From Erodium maritimum (taxonomy: Eukaryota; Streptophyta; Magnoliopsida; Geraniales; Geraniaceae): a stretch of DNA of 64,000 nt. The stretch lies in assembly GCA_963921825.1 (NCBI GenBank), contig OY997589.1, positions 15,831,735-15,895,734 of the forward strand. Direction: 5' to 3'. Positions 1 to 10,974 of this stretch are shown in pieces (the stretch's first letter is position 1; each line of letters begins with the position of its first letter). Under the pieces are notes generated by a model. That model was not told where the DNA came from. It saw nothing but the letters and a program-made list of their open reading frames with translations, and did not search any database. Position numbers and translations under genes: made by a program.

Positions 1-1258
1 GGCAAGGGTGCAGTCGTCGGGCCCTGGAGTGGATGGGAAGCTAGTGTCGAATCTGATGAGACCGAATGAGAGGAGATGGGACGCAGAGAAAGTCGGTACA
101 CTGTTCAGCCCAGAGGATCAGAGGGCTATGATGGAGGTCCCGATAAGTAGGACGGCCGCACGGGACTCCTGGTATTGGGCGGGGGACTACTTGGGCTAAT
201 ACACGGTAAAATCGGCATATAGTATGGGCCAACAAGACCAGGCAATCTTCCAAGCCCAACCAGAAATATGGTTGGCTATTTGAAAGATAGAGGTGATGCC
301 GAAGGTCAAATCTTTTCTGTGGCTTACTTGTTCAGGTTGTTTGCAGGAGGCAGTTAATCTGAGGCGCCGGCATGTGGATATGGCAGCAAATTGTCCGGTC
401 TGCTCTGTGGCGGAGGAATCGGTTCTCCATCTGTTGGTTCACTGCCCGGTGGCAGCGGAGTGCTGGGCGAAGTCGGGTTTGAATCTACCCCAAGAGGCCC
501 AGACGATAGTAGAGTGGGTGCAAGGAACGCTGAACATCAACCCCCTGTCAAGCGGGGGACTGATAGGATGTCTCTTGTGGGAAGTGTGGAAGGCTAGGAA
601 CAAAGTGGTCTGGGAGAATGTAGCTCAACCAGCAGTCAGTATCTTTCAGACAGCATTCCACCTATAGACAGGATGGATGGAAGCCAGGAAGAGGAAGTTA
701 CAAGCACAGGCTGCTCCCCGCCACTCCAAGGTACAGGCTGCAGAGGTGTGAGAACATCCCACTCAGGGCGCGTAGGCCATAAATACAGATGAAGCCTTGT
801 TTGCGGCGACAGACAAAGTGGGAACACGATGGATATGCAGGGACGACATGAGCCATCTTAGGGGATGCCCGGTCCACATCATTTCATGGAGCCCAGAACC
901 CGGGGTTAGTGGAAGCCTATGCGATACGGGAAGTGCTAACGTGGCTACAACAATATCCTCGCCAGAGGGCCTTAGTTTGGAGCGACTGCAAGGTCATAGT
1001 GGATATGATCAGACGAGGTGGGAGTCTGCTCTCTCCTCTGGGAACAATCGTCACATATTGTAATTCCCTTTTATCTACACTCGAGTGCGTGCATCTCGGA
1101 TTTGTAAAACGGACAACGAACAAAGCAGCTCATTGGCTTGCCAGGGCGGCTTGTTCTAACCCTGTCTGGAATTGGCACGAGGGTCATGTCCCCGAACCTC
1201 TTCAAAACATCATCATTGCCGATATTTAAATAAAATCTCATATTATCTCAAAAAAGGT
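1..1258 (+). mobile_element. L1-type LINE, 3' end (cut by window start)
   Basis: This is the 3' end of a plant L1-type LINE. The end of ORF2 is followed by about 25 bases of AT-rich 3' sequence and a short A-run near 1253. The segment before position 290 reads like the usual bridge between reverse transcriptase and the zinc-binding domain (RRWDAEKVG, then FSPEDQRAMMEVPIS, then YTVKSAY). The body of the element lies outside the window. It is decayed: the reading frame changes several times. Confidence 0.85.
8..1229 (+). pseudogene. LINE ORF2 C-terminal part: zf-RVT and RNase H domains
   Basis: Two domains can be read. At 293-667 is the zinc-binding domain that follows plant LINE reverse transcriptases: KVKSFLWL, then CPVC at about residues 35-38 and ESVLHLLVHCPVA. 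From about 785 to 1229 is an RNase H domain: NTDEA, then VEAYAIREVL, then LVWSDCKVI, then NKAAHWLAR near the end, giving the Asp, Glu and Asp expected at the active site. A stop at 665-667 and a frame change near 895 separate the parts, so it is not functional. In a live LINE the protein primes reverse transcription at a nicked target; the RNase H removes the RNA strand. Confidence 0.85.
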
Positions 1259-1488
1259 TAGAAGTAAAAAAATACTCATCATTAGTTTTCAAATTAATTT
1301 AATTTGAGATGAGATGCCTAATTTTATTGGCTGATTAAATCAAAAGTAAAAAAAATATTTATCATTAGTTTCGGGAGAGGACATTGAATGATTATTAATC
1401 TTTCAACTTTTGGGGGCCTTTAATGACTGGGGGCCTTAAGCATTGGCTTAACTGGCTTAAGCCTTCAACCGGCCCTGCTCATGCCTCG
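1259..1488. other. Gap; possible terminal fragment of a hAT element
   Basis: AT-rich sequence with no gene. It ends in a GGGGGCC/GGCTTAAG-rich stretch and CCGGCCCTG at 1469-1477. That resembles the terminal inverted repeat CAGGGCCGG of one plant hAT group, but no partner end or target duplication was found. The element assignment is tentative. Confidence 0.25.
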
Positions 1489-1639
1489 AGATCCCGTATC
1501 CTTATATATAGTGATTAGAGAAATTTTTGGGGCTCCCCTGGGAGGCGAGGTCCCCTTAGATACAATGCTCGGAGAAAAGGTGACCAAAACCCAGAGGGGT
1601 CACTCGCTTCGGCTTCTCCTAGTCTGTGGCTTACGTCTT

Positions 1640-3147
1640 CCCCTGGTTGCCCTTCTGGTACTCCAACATGAAGGGTCCAAATTTCAAGTTGCCCCGAACT
1701 TCGAGTTTACAGTCTCGCACGACATTCCCCATCCGTCCACAATTATAGACGAAACTTGACAGCACGGAATACGTAGGTTCCACTCTAACCGGATCCGAGA
1801 AGTCTGTAAATCACATTACCAACCCCCACCGAAGAGGTCGATCGATAAGTTTCCAATATCGGACCCTTACCGTACCCCCCATCACATGCCCTAGTGATCA
1901 CTTGGCACGGTCACACAGACACCCAACGTGTCTCCAACTGATTTCCACGTTGCTTGTGTACGAACCAAAGGCGGTAGGCCCCAGACATGACCCCGGAGTT
2001 GAATGATATCCAACACGGGAGGATCCCCCGCACAAGGGCTGGGGTTGCCTAACAGCAAGAGTCGCCCATCGAAACACCACGACTCGTTGTTCCTGACCCA
2101 AGCCCTAACCTCTTCCGCTCGAAAGTAAACCCAAACAGACTCGGTCCCAGTTCCTGGACGACTAAGCCATCCGAAGCATTACCCCAGGCGGTGGTGATGA
2201 TTCGCAAAAGCGTCTCCTTCCAAGGTGCCTTATCCGACCAGAGGCGGCCGACCATTCCCCATTGTTGCCGATAGATGATTACTGAGTTAACCAAGGAATA
2301 AGGGACCATTACCTCAACTTCCTCGTCATCCTCTATGGAGCAAGAGGAGACCCCATCTTGAAGCGCGGTCAACGAGGCCTAAAGGTCCAATTAATTCGCG
2401 GCCGGAGGAGATAGAGGATCCTCCGAGGACAGCGCCAGCCGACCCCTCACCATACCTTTCGGGATCGTCATTCAGGCCAGAATTAGGGGAACTTTGTCCC
2501 AATTGGCCCCCCGATGCCTTAGACCGAGCGCAACGAGCTCATATTCAGGACGGTCTGATAGGTTCGCCTCCCAAAACTCGACCCCGTTGTTGCTTACCAA
2601 CGGGGTTTTTCCTTTGGCCGGGTCTCGACGGAGCGGGGGGGGGGGGGGGGGGATCGGATGGAGGAGGACCGATGGTAGAAGCAATTGCGCCAAGCTGTAG
2701 TAGGGGACCAGAGGCGATGGCTGGAGGGACCGCAACGGGCATAATCGGTAAAAACCTAGGCGGTGTGACCATTCGTGAGGACGAAGTCACCGCCCTAGAT
2801 TTCATCGGGCGTCCTCGACGTGGTTTTGGGACTAACGCCGACGATGACGCACTAAGGGATAACGAGATTATGGCCATAGACGCAGCCGGTGGAGGAGTAG
2901 TGATCGACACAGGAGGATCTCCAGTCATCACCGATGTTGATGGGATAGTTGGTTTGGGTTTCCTCCTTCGGCGTGGAGTTGAGACCGAGGGTGAAACTAC
3001 CTTAGAGGAAGGCCGCGGAGGAGGAGCGACCTCCATAGTTGCAGTAACGGGGATATGTCGCATGGTTGGGGTCAAGGTCACGCCGGCAGGAGCAGCAGCA
3101 GTGGTCTTGTCAATGGCAGGGAGGAGTCGAACCATAGGCGCAGACAT
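1640..3147 (-). pseudogene. LINE ORF1 remnant: Pro-rich N-terminus, DUF4283, zinc knuckle
   Basis: The N-terminal 200 codons (3147-2545) are rich in Pro, Ser, Thr and basic RRR/KPRRGR patches. At 2372-2049 is the DUF4283 core: DDEEVEVMVPYS, then GMVGRLWSDKAPWKETLL, then LFGFTFERK. It matches the plus-strand protein at 37224-37910 (EEEEEIEVMVRYT, MMGKLWTSKPLRKEVLL, IFGFYFKKEK). Near 1745-1700 is a degraded zinc knuckle (YNCGRMGNVVRDC): the first Cys is missing and Asn stands for His. Frame changes lie between the blocks. ORF1 proteins of this type coat LINE RNA. An 18-G run at 2635-2652 lies inside the coding region. Confidence 0.7.
2635..2652 (+). repeat. Homopolymer G18
   Basis: Eighteen G in a row, inside the LINE ORF1 remnant (C-run on its coding strand). 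Such runs are unstable and prone to sequencing error. Confidence 0.9.
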
Positions 3148-3215
3148 AACAACTAGGTTTAGGGTTTAACTCTCAATTTCGAGAGAGAAAGAATTTCGAT
3201 CGTGACTACATAAAT

Positions 3216-3654
3216 TCAATTGTTACGTATACAAGATTATGGTCTCCTTTCCTCCTCCTTTTTCTTAGTTTCACTCGTACTCATTTATACTTTTTAATTC
3301 CTAACAATTTTCGGAACAATAATCATTATTTTCAATGGATTATAATTATGTGTTGTCCACGTCTTTAAACTATATTGGACAATACATAATGTAGTGTAAA
3401 GTGTAGACAATATAAAATCACTAATGTCTAAGTCGTCCTATCCGTCGGCTAGATACCTCACCAACGAATGAATCCATTTACTAAATTCCCCCGATGAAGT
3501 CCCATGGGCCAAGTTTATAAGATCAATGGACCAAAATGTTTGTAGGAAAAGTCACTCCTTTAACCACATATCATATACGACGGTGAACCAGCCGACCCTT
3601 CAGACGAATGCTATCTGTTGTTGAAGGATACCACCATTTTGAGGGATGATATCT
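3216..3654. other. Gene-free stretch
   Basis: AT-rich first half without recognisable coding potential. From about 3590 it passes into degenerate units of the type ATCCGTTGTTGAAG..ACCACC, which lead into the 307-bp duplication. Confidence 0.5.
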
Positions 3655-4271
3655 ATTGCTGAAGAGTACCACCTTTCCAACTAATGCGATCCATTGTTGA
3701 AGCATAACACCCTTCCTGTGGATAATATCCGTTGTTGAAACATACCACCCTTCATACGGATGCTATCTATTGTTGAAGAAAACAACCTTCCGACGGATGG
3801 TGTCCGTTGCTAAAGGTCGTCCCACACCGACGAACGGTATCACTTGTAGAAGGCATGAACCGAGCTCCCTACACCGATGAATTATATTTCGATACCCAAC
3901 ACCCAAACATGCATTGATTGTTGGTTGCCCACCTATTTGGAGAACATCTCCCGCATCATTTATTGCTGAAGAGTACCACTTTTCCAACTAATGCGATCCA
4001 TTGTTGAAGCATAACACCCTTCCTGTGGATAATATCCGGTTTTGAAACATACCACCCTTCATACGGATGTTATCTATTGTTGAAGAAAACAACCTTCCGA
4101 CGGATGGTGTCTGTTGCTAAAGGTCGTCCCACACCGACGAACGGTATCACTTGTAGAAGGCATGAACTGAGCTCCCTACACCGATGAATTATATTTCGAT
4201 ACCCAACACCCTAACGGGTGCATTGATTGTTGGTTGCCCACCTATTTGGAGAACATCTCCCGCATCATTTA
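3655..4271 (+). repeat. Tandem duplication, period 307 bp
   Basis: The stretch from about 3655 to 3961 is repeated at 3962-4271 with few differences (3661 aligns with 3968). Each unit contains several shorter degenerate repeats with GACGGATG/CCGTTGTTGAAG words. Short CCGACGGA-type words are typical of subterminal repeats of CACTA DNA transposons. No transposase or element end is visible here. Confidence 0.85.
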
Positions 4272-4367
4272 TGCCAGAGATGATTATAAGAAAGTCCTTT
4301 CCTGGAGAGCCTGTCTTCCATCTCTCTGAACAAGGTGTCTGCTAAACGAGGTGAGACTTGAACTCTT

Positions 4368-4580
4368 TGTTAGTCTTAGTGCCCGTATTTCAATCCTAAA
4401 TGTCCAAATGTATATATCATTGTTAGCAATAAAAGTAAAGCGACTTTATATTACTTATGTGTTGGAGTAATATATCTATGTGTGTTCTAATCTATGCCCA
4501 CCATGCGAATAGAACCATAGATCGAGATGGATCACACTCGATGGGTCCCTCTTCAAAAAAGCTTCACTAGAAGCGGCTAG
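4368..4580 (-). mobile_element. LTR-end fragment, same family as the solo LTR at 43581-45268
   Basis: This 213-bp stretch is the reverse complement of the last part of the LTR at 43581-45268, beginning at the terminal TGTTAGTCTTAGTGCCC, with roughly nine in ten bases alike. Only the LTR's terminal 0.2 kb is present, so it is a broken fossil. Confidence 0.75.
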
Positions 4581-4855
4581 TAAGAAACAAAAATAACATT
4601 TTACCTTTTGATTCTTCACTGATTGACCTTCGAGAAGATCTTCATCCTTGTGACGTTTCAGGTTCTTGAAATTATCTCAAAATAAAATTCGTGAACACGA
4701 GGATCTGCAATAATGAAGATGTATAGATTTTACAAAAAAGAAAAACAGTTACGTATGATAATGTGAATGCAACTCAGAAACTGGTCAGTTGACAACTTTT
4801 TATGTTTAAGATTCATGGTCATAACTTACTGTCTTGAGGAGGAAGTAAGTTAATG
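4581..4855. other. Gene-free AT-rich stretch
   Basis: Nothing recognisable. Confidence 0.5.
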
Positions 4856-5280
4856 ATAAGGGGAAACTACCAATACCTACCCAAAACCATGTCCATTTAA
4901 CTGATGTTTACCCTGAAGCTTAAAGTTAACTGATGCATACCCTGAAGTTATGACTTGTAACTAAAAACCCCTTCTGTCAACTAAAATGACGAAAATACCC
5001 TCAATGATAATTTTTAAAAAATATAAATGAAGTGATTTTTTAAATAAAAATTAAGTCATTTAATAAGTAATATATATATATATAGCAAAAGAAAATTTTA
5101 AATAATTTTCTAAACATAATTATTGAAGTGTAGTTGATGGTATTTTCGTCATTTTAGCTGACGGGGGTTTTTGAGTAACATTTCGAAACTTAAGGGTATG
5201 CATCAGTTAACTTTAAACTTCAGGGTAAACATCAGTTAAATGGGCATGGTTTTGGGTAGGTATTGGTAGTTTTCCCTTAT
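4856..5280. mobile_element. Fold-back MITE, about 425 bp
   Basis: The left arm (about 4856-5003) and right arm (about 5132-5280) are near-perfect inverted copies. They begin ATAAGGGRAAACTACCAATA and run through the same words in the same order to the GACGAAAATACC block, separated by an AT-rich centre with a (TA)n tract near 5072-5090. There is no coding capacity. Arms of about 150 bp making up most of the element are typical of fold-back or Mutator-like MITEs. The flanks are both AT-rich and give no clean target duplication. Confidence 0.85.
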
Positions 5281-5394
5281 AATAATAATGTATCGAGTAC
5301 TATGTTGATTACATACATCCAAAACTTCAAAATGCAAACATGAGGATTTATAACCTTGTAGATAGTATATTACATGAGTTGGGGAGTACATAAA

Positions 5395-5406
5395 TGTGAT
5401 TTTCAC
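5395..5406 (+). repeat. Left target-site duplication TGTGATTTTCAC
   Basis: This 12-bp word is repeated exactly at 7503-7514 and flanks the retroposon 5407-7502. Confidence 0.85.
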
Positions 5407-7502
5407 CGGAAAAAAAGTTTCTCTCTCTCCAGGCATCTGCGCCAAAAACACTACCCCATCTTTTGTAGCTGCGCAGCCGCCGCCTCTATTTCTCTTTCTT
5501 CGCCGGCGATGGCCGTAGGCTTCGGCCCGGCCGGTTTCCGGCGAAGGCCCCTTACCCTCCTAACTTTCTCTCTCCTTTCTTGGTCTCCCTCGTCTTTTCC
5601 ATCCCATTTCCGTCTCTCTCTTCTCCGGTCTAAGCTCCTCTCTCCGTTTGCGTGTGTTTCAGTGCGTACGTCGTCGTCGATACGGTGTATGGCGCCAGAG
5701 CTCGTCACTCCGACCGGATTGGGACCTCGAGGGTGTTCTTTGGACCTCAGATCTGTAAGTCCTTTGTGCTCGGTCTGCTCGTTTCTGCTCCGTCAGTGGG
5801 GTAGGAGTTTGGTTGGTCTTGCCGAACCTCGTCGCATGAGGGGTGTGGTGCTGGCTCCCTCCTCCTCGACAGCTGTTCCCAGTTTTGGTTTTGAGCAGCT
5901 CTATTTCCAGTCAGAGAGTTTAGCTCCAAAGCTGCTGGTGAGGTGGAGGTGCTCCTGTTAGAGTTTGGTTCGTCAGTGCCTTCCAGCCGGTCAGTCGTTG
6001 GTTAGGCCAATTCTGTCCACCTAGGTCATATCTTTGGCCCTTCAGGCTGAATCGGCTGCTGTTCACGTGTGGTCAATAGGCGGGAGCTCTTGTTCACCTG
6101 CAGCCAGACATTGTGGTTGTTGGAGCTCGTCGACGGGTGCCCTCTTCGTTCCGTGTGGTGTTCAGAATTTCTTCGTCGGTGTTCCGGATCGATGGAGCTC
6201 ATCTCCACTATAGGGGTCTTGGATCTGGTTCGGTAGGTCAGGGTCTTCTTAATCTCGTCGGCGCGTGATGGGTGCGCTTTCGGAGTCTCGTCCGTCTCGC
6301 TCTTTTTCGTCATCGGAGAAGTGGTTCCAGTTCCATCGTGGGAAGTGTTTCCGTGAAGGATTCGTTGGGGTTCTGGTTTGGACAAAGGTGCTTGGTTAGT
6401 GGGCTTTCGAGTGGTAGTTGTTGCTCAGTCGTTGTTCGTGGGGTGGTTGCTTTGTTGTGATCTTTGTTCTCGGTGTTGACCATTGGGGTAGCAGCTCTTT
6501 CGTGTCTCTAGCGCCGACTGGTTTCAGATCTGGTCGTGGGACGCTTTCTCCATCCTCATGGGTGTTGATTATCGCATATCTGATTCAGTCGCGATTGGTG
6601 ACTCGGTTTGGTGTCTGGGGAAGCCTCCTTGTGGATATGAAGTCTTGGGTTGGTTTTTGCCAGATTCTCAGGTATTGGCCACCAGTAAATCACTCATTTT
6701 GGTTGTTCTGCTCTTACTAGCCGGTTTTGGTGTGTTCGGTATAACTACAAGCCTTCCCCTTCGGTTCCTTGCTTGGTGTTGGCCGGCGAGGGGTTACTGA
6801 TTTTGGTTTCGGAACTCTCAGCTCGAGTTTCATCCTAGAATTCTGGAAGTGTTGTCTTGCTGTTGTCGGCTTGGAGGTCTGTGCTCATACTTGGTAGAAA
6901 TACCAGGCCTCCCTATTTTGGCCTTCTCTTGTTGTTGACCGGAGTTTGGTTTAGGAGGGCTTAGTATGTGCTCATTTGTCTGATTTGACCCTTGCGGTCT
7001 CGTTAGGGGACCGTCTTTCAGGTCATTGGAGGTGTCTAGTTCTAACTTTAATCGTGGGACGCGCTTCTTCATCGTTTCGGGTGTGGATCGTTGCGAAGCT
7101 GCTCTATCTACTTCTGGTGATTCGTTTGGTTCCTCTTGTGCTTCATGGTCAGAAAATCCAGGTTACAAATCCTTTTTTGTGTGCTTTATGGTTGAAAAAT
7201 CAAGGTGTTAGACCTTATTCTGTTACTAGTTTAGCGCTTCATGGTTGTAATATCTGGTTATGGATCATTATTTGTCTGGTTTGCTCCCATGTTGGGAAGC
7301 CGAGGTTCCTTTTATAGGAATGCTCTTTCATTTGATCCTTCCCCTTGTTGGGGTTCTCATGAGGCTGTGTTGTTATACCGACGCTCTACTCTGTAACTGA
7401 TTCATGGTGTCACGTTCAGGTATGTAGCTAGACCAACTTGTACTCCTCTCTTACCTCTTGAGAGGTTTTAATTTAAATTTGCATTCACTGATAATAAAAA
7501 TT
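5407..7502 (+). mobile_element. Non-LTR retroposon, 2.1 kb, without recognisable protein
   Basis: Exact 12-bp duplications flank this unit, and its right end is an A-rich tail (ACTGATAATAAAAATT), as for LINE-type retroposition on the plus strand. It opens with a CT-rich leader and a GC-rich stretch carrying a 151-codon open frame (ATG 5509 to 5961) that I do not recognise. Most of the body is T/G-rich and closed in all frames. Its second half (about 6720-7150) is alike to 8270-8700, and its tail to 9450-9524. It is either a non-autonomous LINE relative or a long retroposed non-coding transcript. Confidence 0.75.
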
Positions 7503-7514
7503 TGTGATTTTCAC
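7503..7514 (+). repeat. Right target-site duplication TGTGATTTTCAC
   Basis: Exact match to 5395-5406. Confidence 0.85.
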
Positions 7515-7739
7515 TAACAATAAGTAGATTAGCCTAATAGTATCATAATGTTCCATTAGTGGATCTTTTAAAAATATTGAAAATCAAGCCTTGGACAAGC
7601 TCGTTCCAATTCGCCGTAGATGATGGTGGGTCTATTAGTAGGAGCTTGGATGCTCGTCGCTTGGGCTTCTCATATTTTCTTCACTACCTCGTAGCTCCAG
7701 AAAGCTTGTGTCGGACGTATTCCCAACATTTAGGCTCAG

Positions 7740-9524
7740 ATCTGGAGTGAGACGACATTCCCTGGCCATCCCAACCTTAGACAGTCACAGATTTGGAGTT
7801 TTAATTTCCGGTGTTTCTTCCGTTTCAACTCATTATTGCTGAAACGTTGCTGGTGCTGAATCGTTGCTGGTGCTATTACGATCTGGTGTTTGGAATGAGT
7901 CTTGCATGGGTCTGGAGCGGGTCGGGTCTGGAGCAGGTAGGTTCTAAAGCGGAGCAAGTATGGATCTGAGTGGGTCTGAAACAGATATGGAGCGGGGATG
8001 ATCGGATCTTTGCCCATTTTGTGTTCAGGTCTTGTTCGTTGGGTCTCTCCGGTGCGGATGTGGCCGTGTGTTTGCTCGTAGAAGCATTTGGGTTTGTTTT
8101 GATTCTATTGCCGGAGTGTTGGGTCGTTGTTTCTCTTGTCGTTTGGATGTCTGGCTCACTGGAGAAATGAGATCCCCGACATCGTTTGTGACGTGTGGTG
8201 TTTGGGGGGTTTTCCGTCGGAGTTGACTATTGGTCTGCTTGCTGGATTTGGTGTCCCTATGTTTGGGTCTGGAATGGATCGTGTTCGGTATCATTACAGG
8301 CCTTCCCCTTCGGTTTCTTGTTTTCGGTCGGTGAGGGTTTACCTTTCTAGGTTTCGGAACGCTCATCACGTATTCCAACTTCGATTTCTCGGAAGTGTAG
8401 ACTTGTTGTTGTTGGTTTGGAGCTCGGAGCTCGTTCTCGATAGAAATATCGGTCCTCCCCCTTTTAGGCCTCTTTTTGGGGTTTACCAGAATTAGGTATC
8501 GGAGGGCTGAGTGCGAGCTTTATTGTCTGCTCTATTTCTCGCGGTTTCGACCAAGCGGTTTCAACAGAGGAGCTTCTCTTGGGTCATTGGAGGTATGTAG
8601 TTCCAGCTCAGGTCCTAGGACGCGCTTCTACATCCTATTGGGTATGGATTGTTGCTGAGCTAATCTAGCTTCTTCTGGTGCTTCACAACCCGAGGACTTC
8701 TCGGACATTGCCATCTGATCTCTGTTTGGTAATTCCTCTCACACCCTCTCCTTTCAATTAATTCGATTGGCTTCACTTCTTCTCGACCCGTCGTTTTGTG
8801 TTCGAGCTCACCGGTTATAGGTGTTGGTGTTTTCCACCAACGTGTGTTTAAGGTTGTTTCATGGTCTGAAGCCTTTCGTTTTATTTGTTGGGATTGGTGT
8901 GTCTCTATGATTTATCACTTATTCGTATCTGTCGATCGTGGTCCTGGCCACCGAAGTTTTTAGTACTCTTTTCTTTAGGATTGAGTGTTACTAATGATTC
9001 AGAGAGTATGATTCAACTTTGATTAGGTCTGTAGTGTCTCCTATGTTCTTGCCCGTTTTTTTTCTCTCTGCCCTCCTTGGTGGCTATTTCTCGGTGGTTC
9101 AAACCGTTTCTTCATTTGTTTTGCCACGAGCTTCATGGTGGTGATATTCGGGTGCCTAGACCTTTATCAAGCTCGGTGGTTGTCTTCTTCCTGCTTTCAG
9201 GTTGTTCTCTGTTTGTTGGTGGGGTGTAGGATTTGTTGTTGTATAAGTTTGATCCGTGTAGGACCGGTTGTTGTTTTGTTTTGATTCGTGTATGGTCTAT
9301 TGTTTTTCTAGTTTGATATGGGTAGGATCGGTTGTTATTCTGGTTGGATCCGTGTAGGATCAGTTGTTTAGTTTGATCCGTGTGGTATATTTAGTTTCAG
9401 TTGAGGCTGAGAAGTGTTCAGTCCTTCTTTGCTTTTTTTTATGGGTGGCCTATAGCTAGGTCATTGTACTCCTCTTTTCCCTCAAAAATGGTTTCAATTT
9501 ATATACTTTACCGATAAAAAAAAA
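7740..9524 (+). mobile_element. Second copy of the same retroposon family, diverged
   Basis: It is alike to the 5407-7502 unit over about 8270-8700 (words such as GTGTTCGGTAT, CTTCCCCTTCGGTT, GGTCATTGGAGGT in the same order). It ends with the same type of tail (GTACTCCTCT, then TTTACCGAT and nine A at 9516-9524). Between them, at 9240-9400, is a degenerate tandem repeat built on GTTTGATCCGTGTAGGA. The left border is a guess and no target duplication was found. No protein is visible. Confidence 0.6.
9240..9400 (+). repeat. Degenerate tandem repeat, GTTTGATCCGTGTAGGATCGG type
   Basis: About four imperfect units of TTTGATnCGTGTAGGAYCGGTTGTT separated by variable T/G-rich spacers. Confidence 0.6.
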
Positions 9525-9534
9525 TGCATTGTCC

Positions 9535-10155
9535 GGATCATCTTTCAAATCATTGTAACACAACAATCACAAAACAAAGCCCAAATCGGATAATTGAAAT
9601 TGTATAACAAGATCATGCATTGCAGTATTCTTATAACTAAATCTCCAAAATATTTAAATCGAACCTTAATAGTTTGGAACCCTAATTCTATTTCTTTCTA
9701 ATTTCTAATTCATACATTAACTACCCTCATTCAAACCCTAAGCTAAGTTTAAAATCCTCAAATCTATTGGAACCCTAACTTTAAAATCCCAAAATCTTGC
9801 AGGTTGAAGGAGATAACGAACTTGAGCTTAGAGGGAGATGGTTTGAGATGAAGAGATGTTGAAATGGAGATGGAAAAATGTTGACTCGGAGATAGCAGCG
9901 GTGAACTCGGTTAAGAGGGTTGGAGGGTCTGTAGTAGAAGAGAAGATCTTTTGGGACGGGCTCGGGGAGGAGAAGACTGAGGAAGGCAAAGCTTGGACGA
10001 TAAAGCTCGGAGAGGATAGAGGTGACATAGCGTTTCTAAAACGAGAGAACAATGGCAAGTGAAAGGTGAGATTGGGATTTTAAGATATAATAAGGGTTTT
10101 ATTAATGGAAAATATTGATTCGGTCAGTAATAAAACATTTGTGACGTGACTCCAG
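9535..10155. other. CACTA-like terminal region, left piece
   Basis: No gene. It contains AACCCTAA-rich sequence, then a GA-rich stretch from about 9800 with a 68-codon open frame that I do not believe. At 10085-10150 is GGGTTTTATTAATGGAAAATATT followed by CGGTCAGTAATAAAACATTTG, of the kind seen in subterminal parts of plant CACTA elements. Its counterpart is on the other side of the LINE remnant, at 10975-11215. Confidence 0.35.
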
Positions 10156-10970
10156 TTTTTTAGCAGCTAGGAAACTTATTAAAAGACACTCTTTTCAAGT
10201 AAAAGAGTGTACAAAACCCAAGTCCAAGAAGAATCAGGGCCAAAGAAATAACAATTACAAAAGATCTCTCACTATAGTTAAAGGGTCAAAAACCTAAAAC
10301 AAAGGACTACAAGTTCAAAACAAAAGTCAATGAATGAAGAAAGATCAACCCTCATCGGTGACCCATTATTTACCCTCTGATGCCAAATTAGGATCATCGG
10401 AAGCCTTTACTCGAGCAACATCTTGAGCTTGACAAGCTTCCGCAACCTGTTTCCAAACATCAACAGGACTAGCTACTCTTTCACGAGTCAAAGAGTGTAT
10501 TCGTGACTTAGTATTATAGTATTGGTTTAATAAGAGAGATGTCGATTGGTGCTTAGGAGGCCGACCCTTACGTTTCACGGGTTTAAGGAGGGCGTCCTTC
10601 CACAGACTACCCATAAAACCCCTACTCACCACAAGCGCACCTTCAACTTCATAACTTCAACACCCATCGTCGAAACCATAACAATTGGATGATGAACAGT
10701 AAAATGAGCAATTAAGACGACCGTATGAAGCTACGAAACAACCTCCAATCGGGCCTTCTCCTTTTGAACAGTAAGAGGCCTAATCCCCAAATTCAGAAGC
10801 TCGGTCCGAGAGTTCGTTGCGATCAATTCCCCAACCTCATGCGAATTTTGAACCACAACCTCCTCAGACACGCTTTGAATCCCCAGAGATGATGATGCAA
10901 CCTTCTTCATTACCTGTCCCGACAATATTCCATGTTGCGTTAAATTAGTATCAACAGGAGTCCCATTCAT
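10156..10970 (-). mobile_element. RRM-type LINE, ORF1 3' part and tail; decayed
   Basis: The T-run at 10156 is the A-tail of a minus-strand retroposon. The tail and the protein end match the better preserved element at 26673-28515: AGAATCAGGG and GGGTCAAAA words in the 3' region, then a C-terminus with WKDALLKP and SLTRER. As in that copy, the tail follows ORF1 directly and no reverse transcriptase intervenes. The 5' end is lost. Confidence 0.6.
10366..10960 (-). pseudogene. RRM-LINE ORF1, C-terminal remnant
   Basis: The open piece 10632-10366 reads SLWKDALLKP, then RIHSLTRERV and DVWKQVAEA. It is alike to the last 65 residues of the 543-residue protein at 28497-26866 (SPWKDALLQP, NRSLTRERT, TLWKSSHKA). 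A second open piece (about 10960-10731) should be more upstream ORF1 sequence but is too diverged to align by eye. The frame is broken between them. Confidence 0.55.
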
Positions 10971-10974
10971 TACC

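Larger units (their letters stand above)
1489..3215 (-). mobile_element. LINE ORF1 copy (DUF4283 type), no ORF2 seen
   Basis: Reading on the minus strand, 5'-like sequence (CCCTAAACC motif near 3165) leads into a proline/serine-rich N-terminal region, a DUF4283-like domain and a zinc-knuckle remnant. The copy then stops near 1490 without any reverse transcriptase. The 5' leader and protein resemble the plus-strand copy at 36550-38530. No target duplication was found, so the borders are approximate. Decayed. Confidence 0.65.

Noticed and set aside
2672-3169. 165-codon plus-strand frame
   Set aside because: Shadow of the minus-strand LINE ORF1 N-terminus.
5374-5961. 195-codon open frame as a host gene
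   Set aside because: It starts outside the retroposon's target duplication and runs into it; from the internal ATG only 151 codons remain, without recognisable domain.
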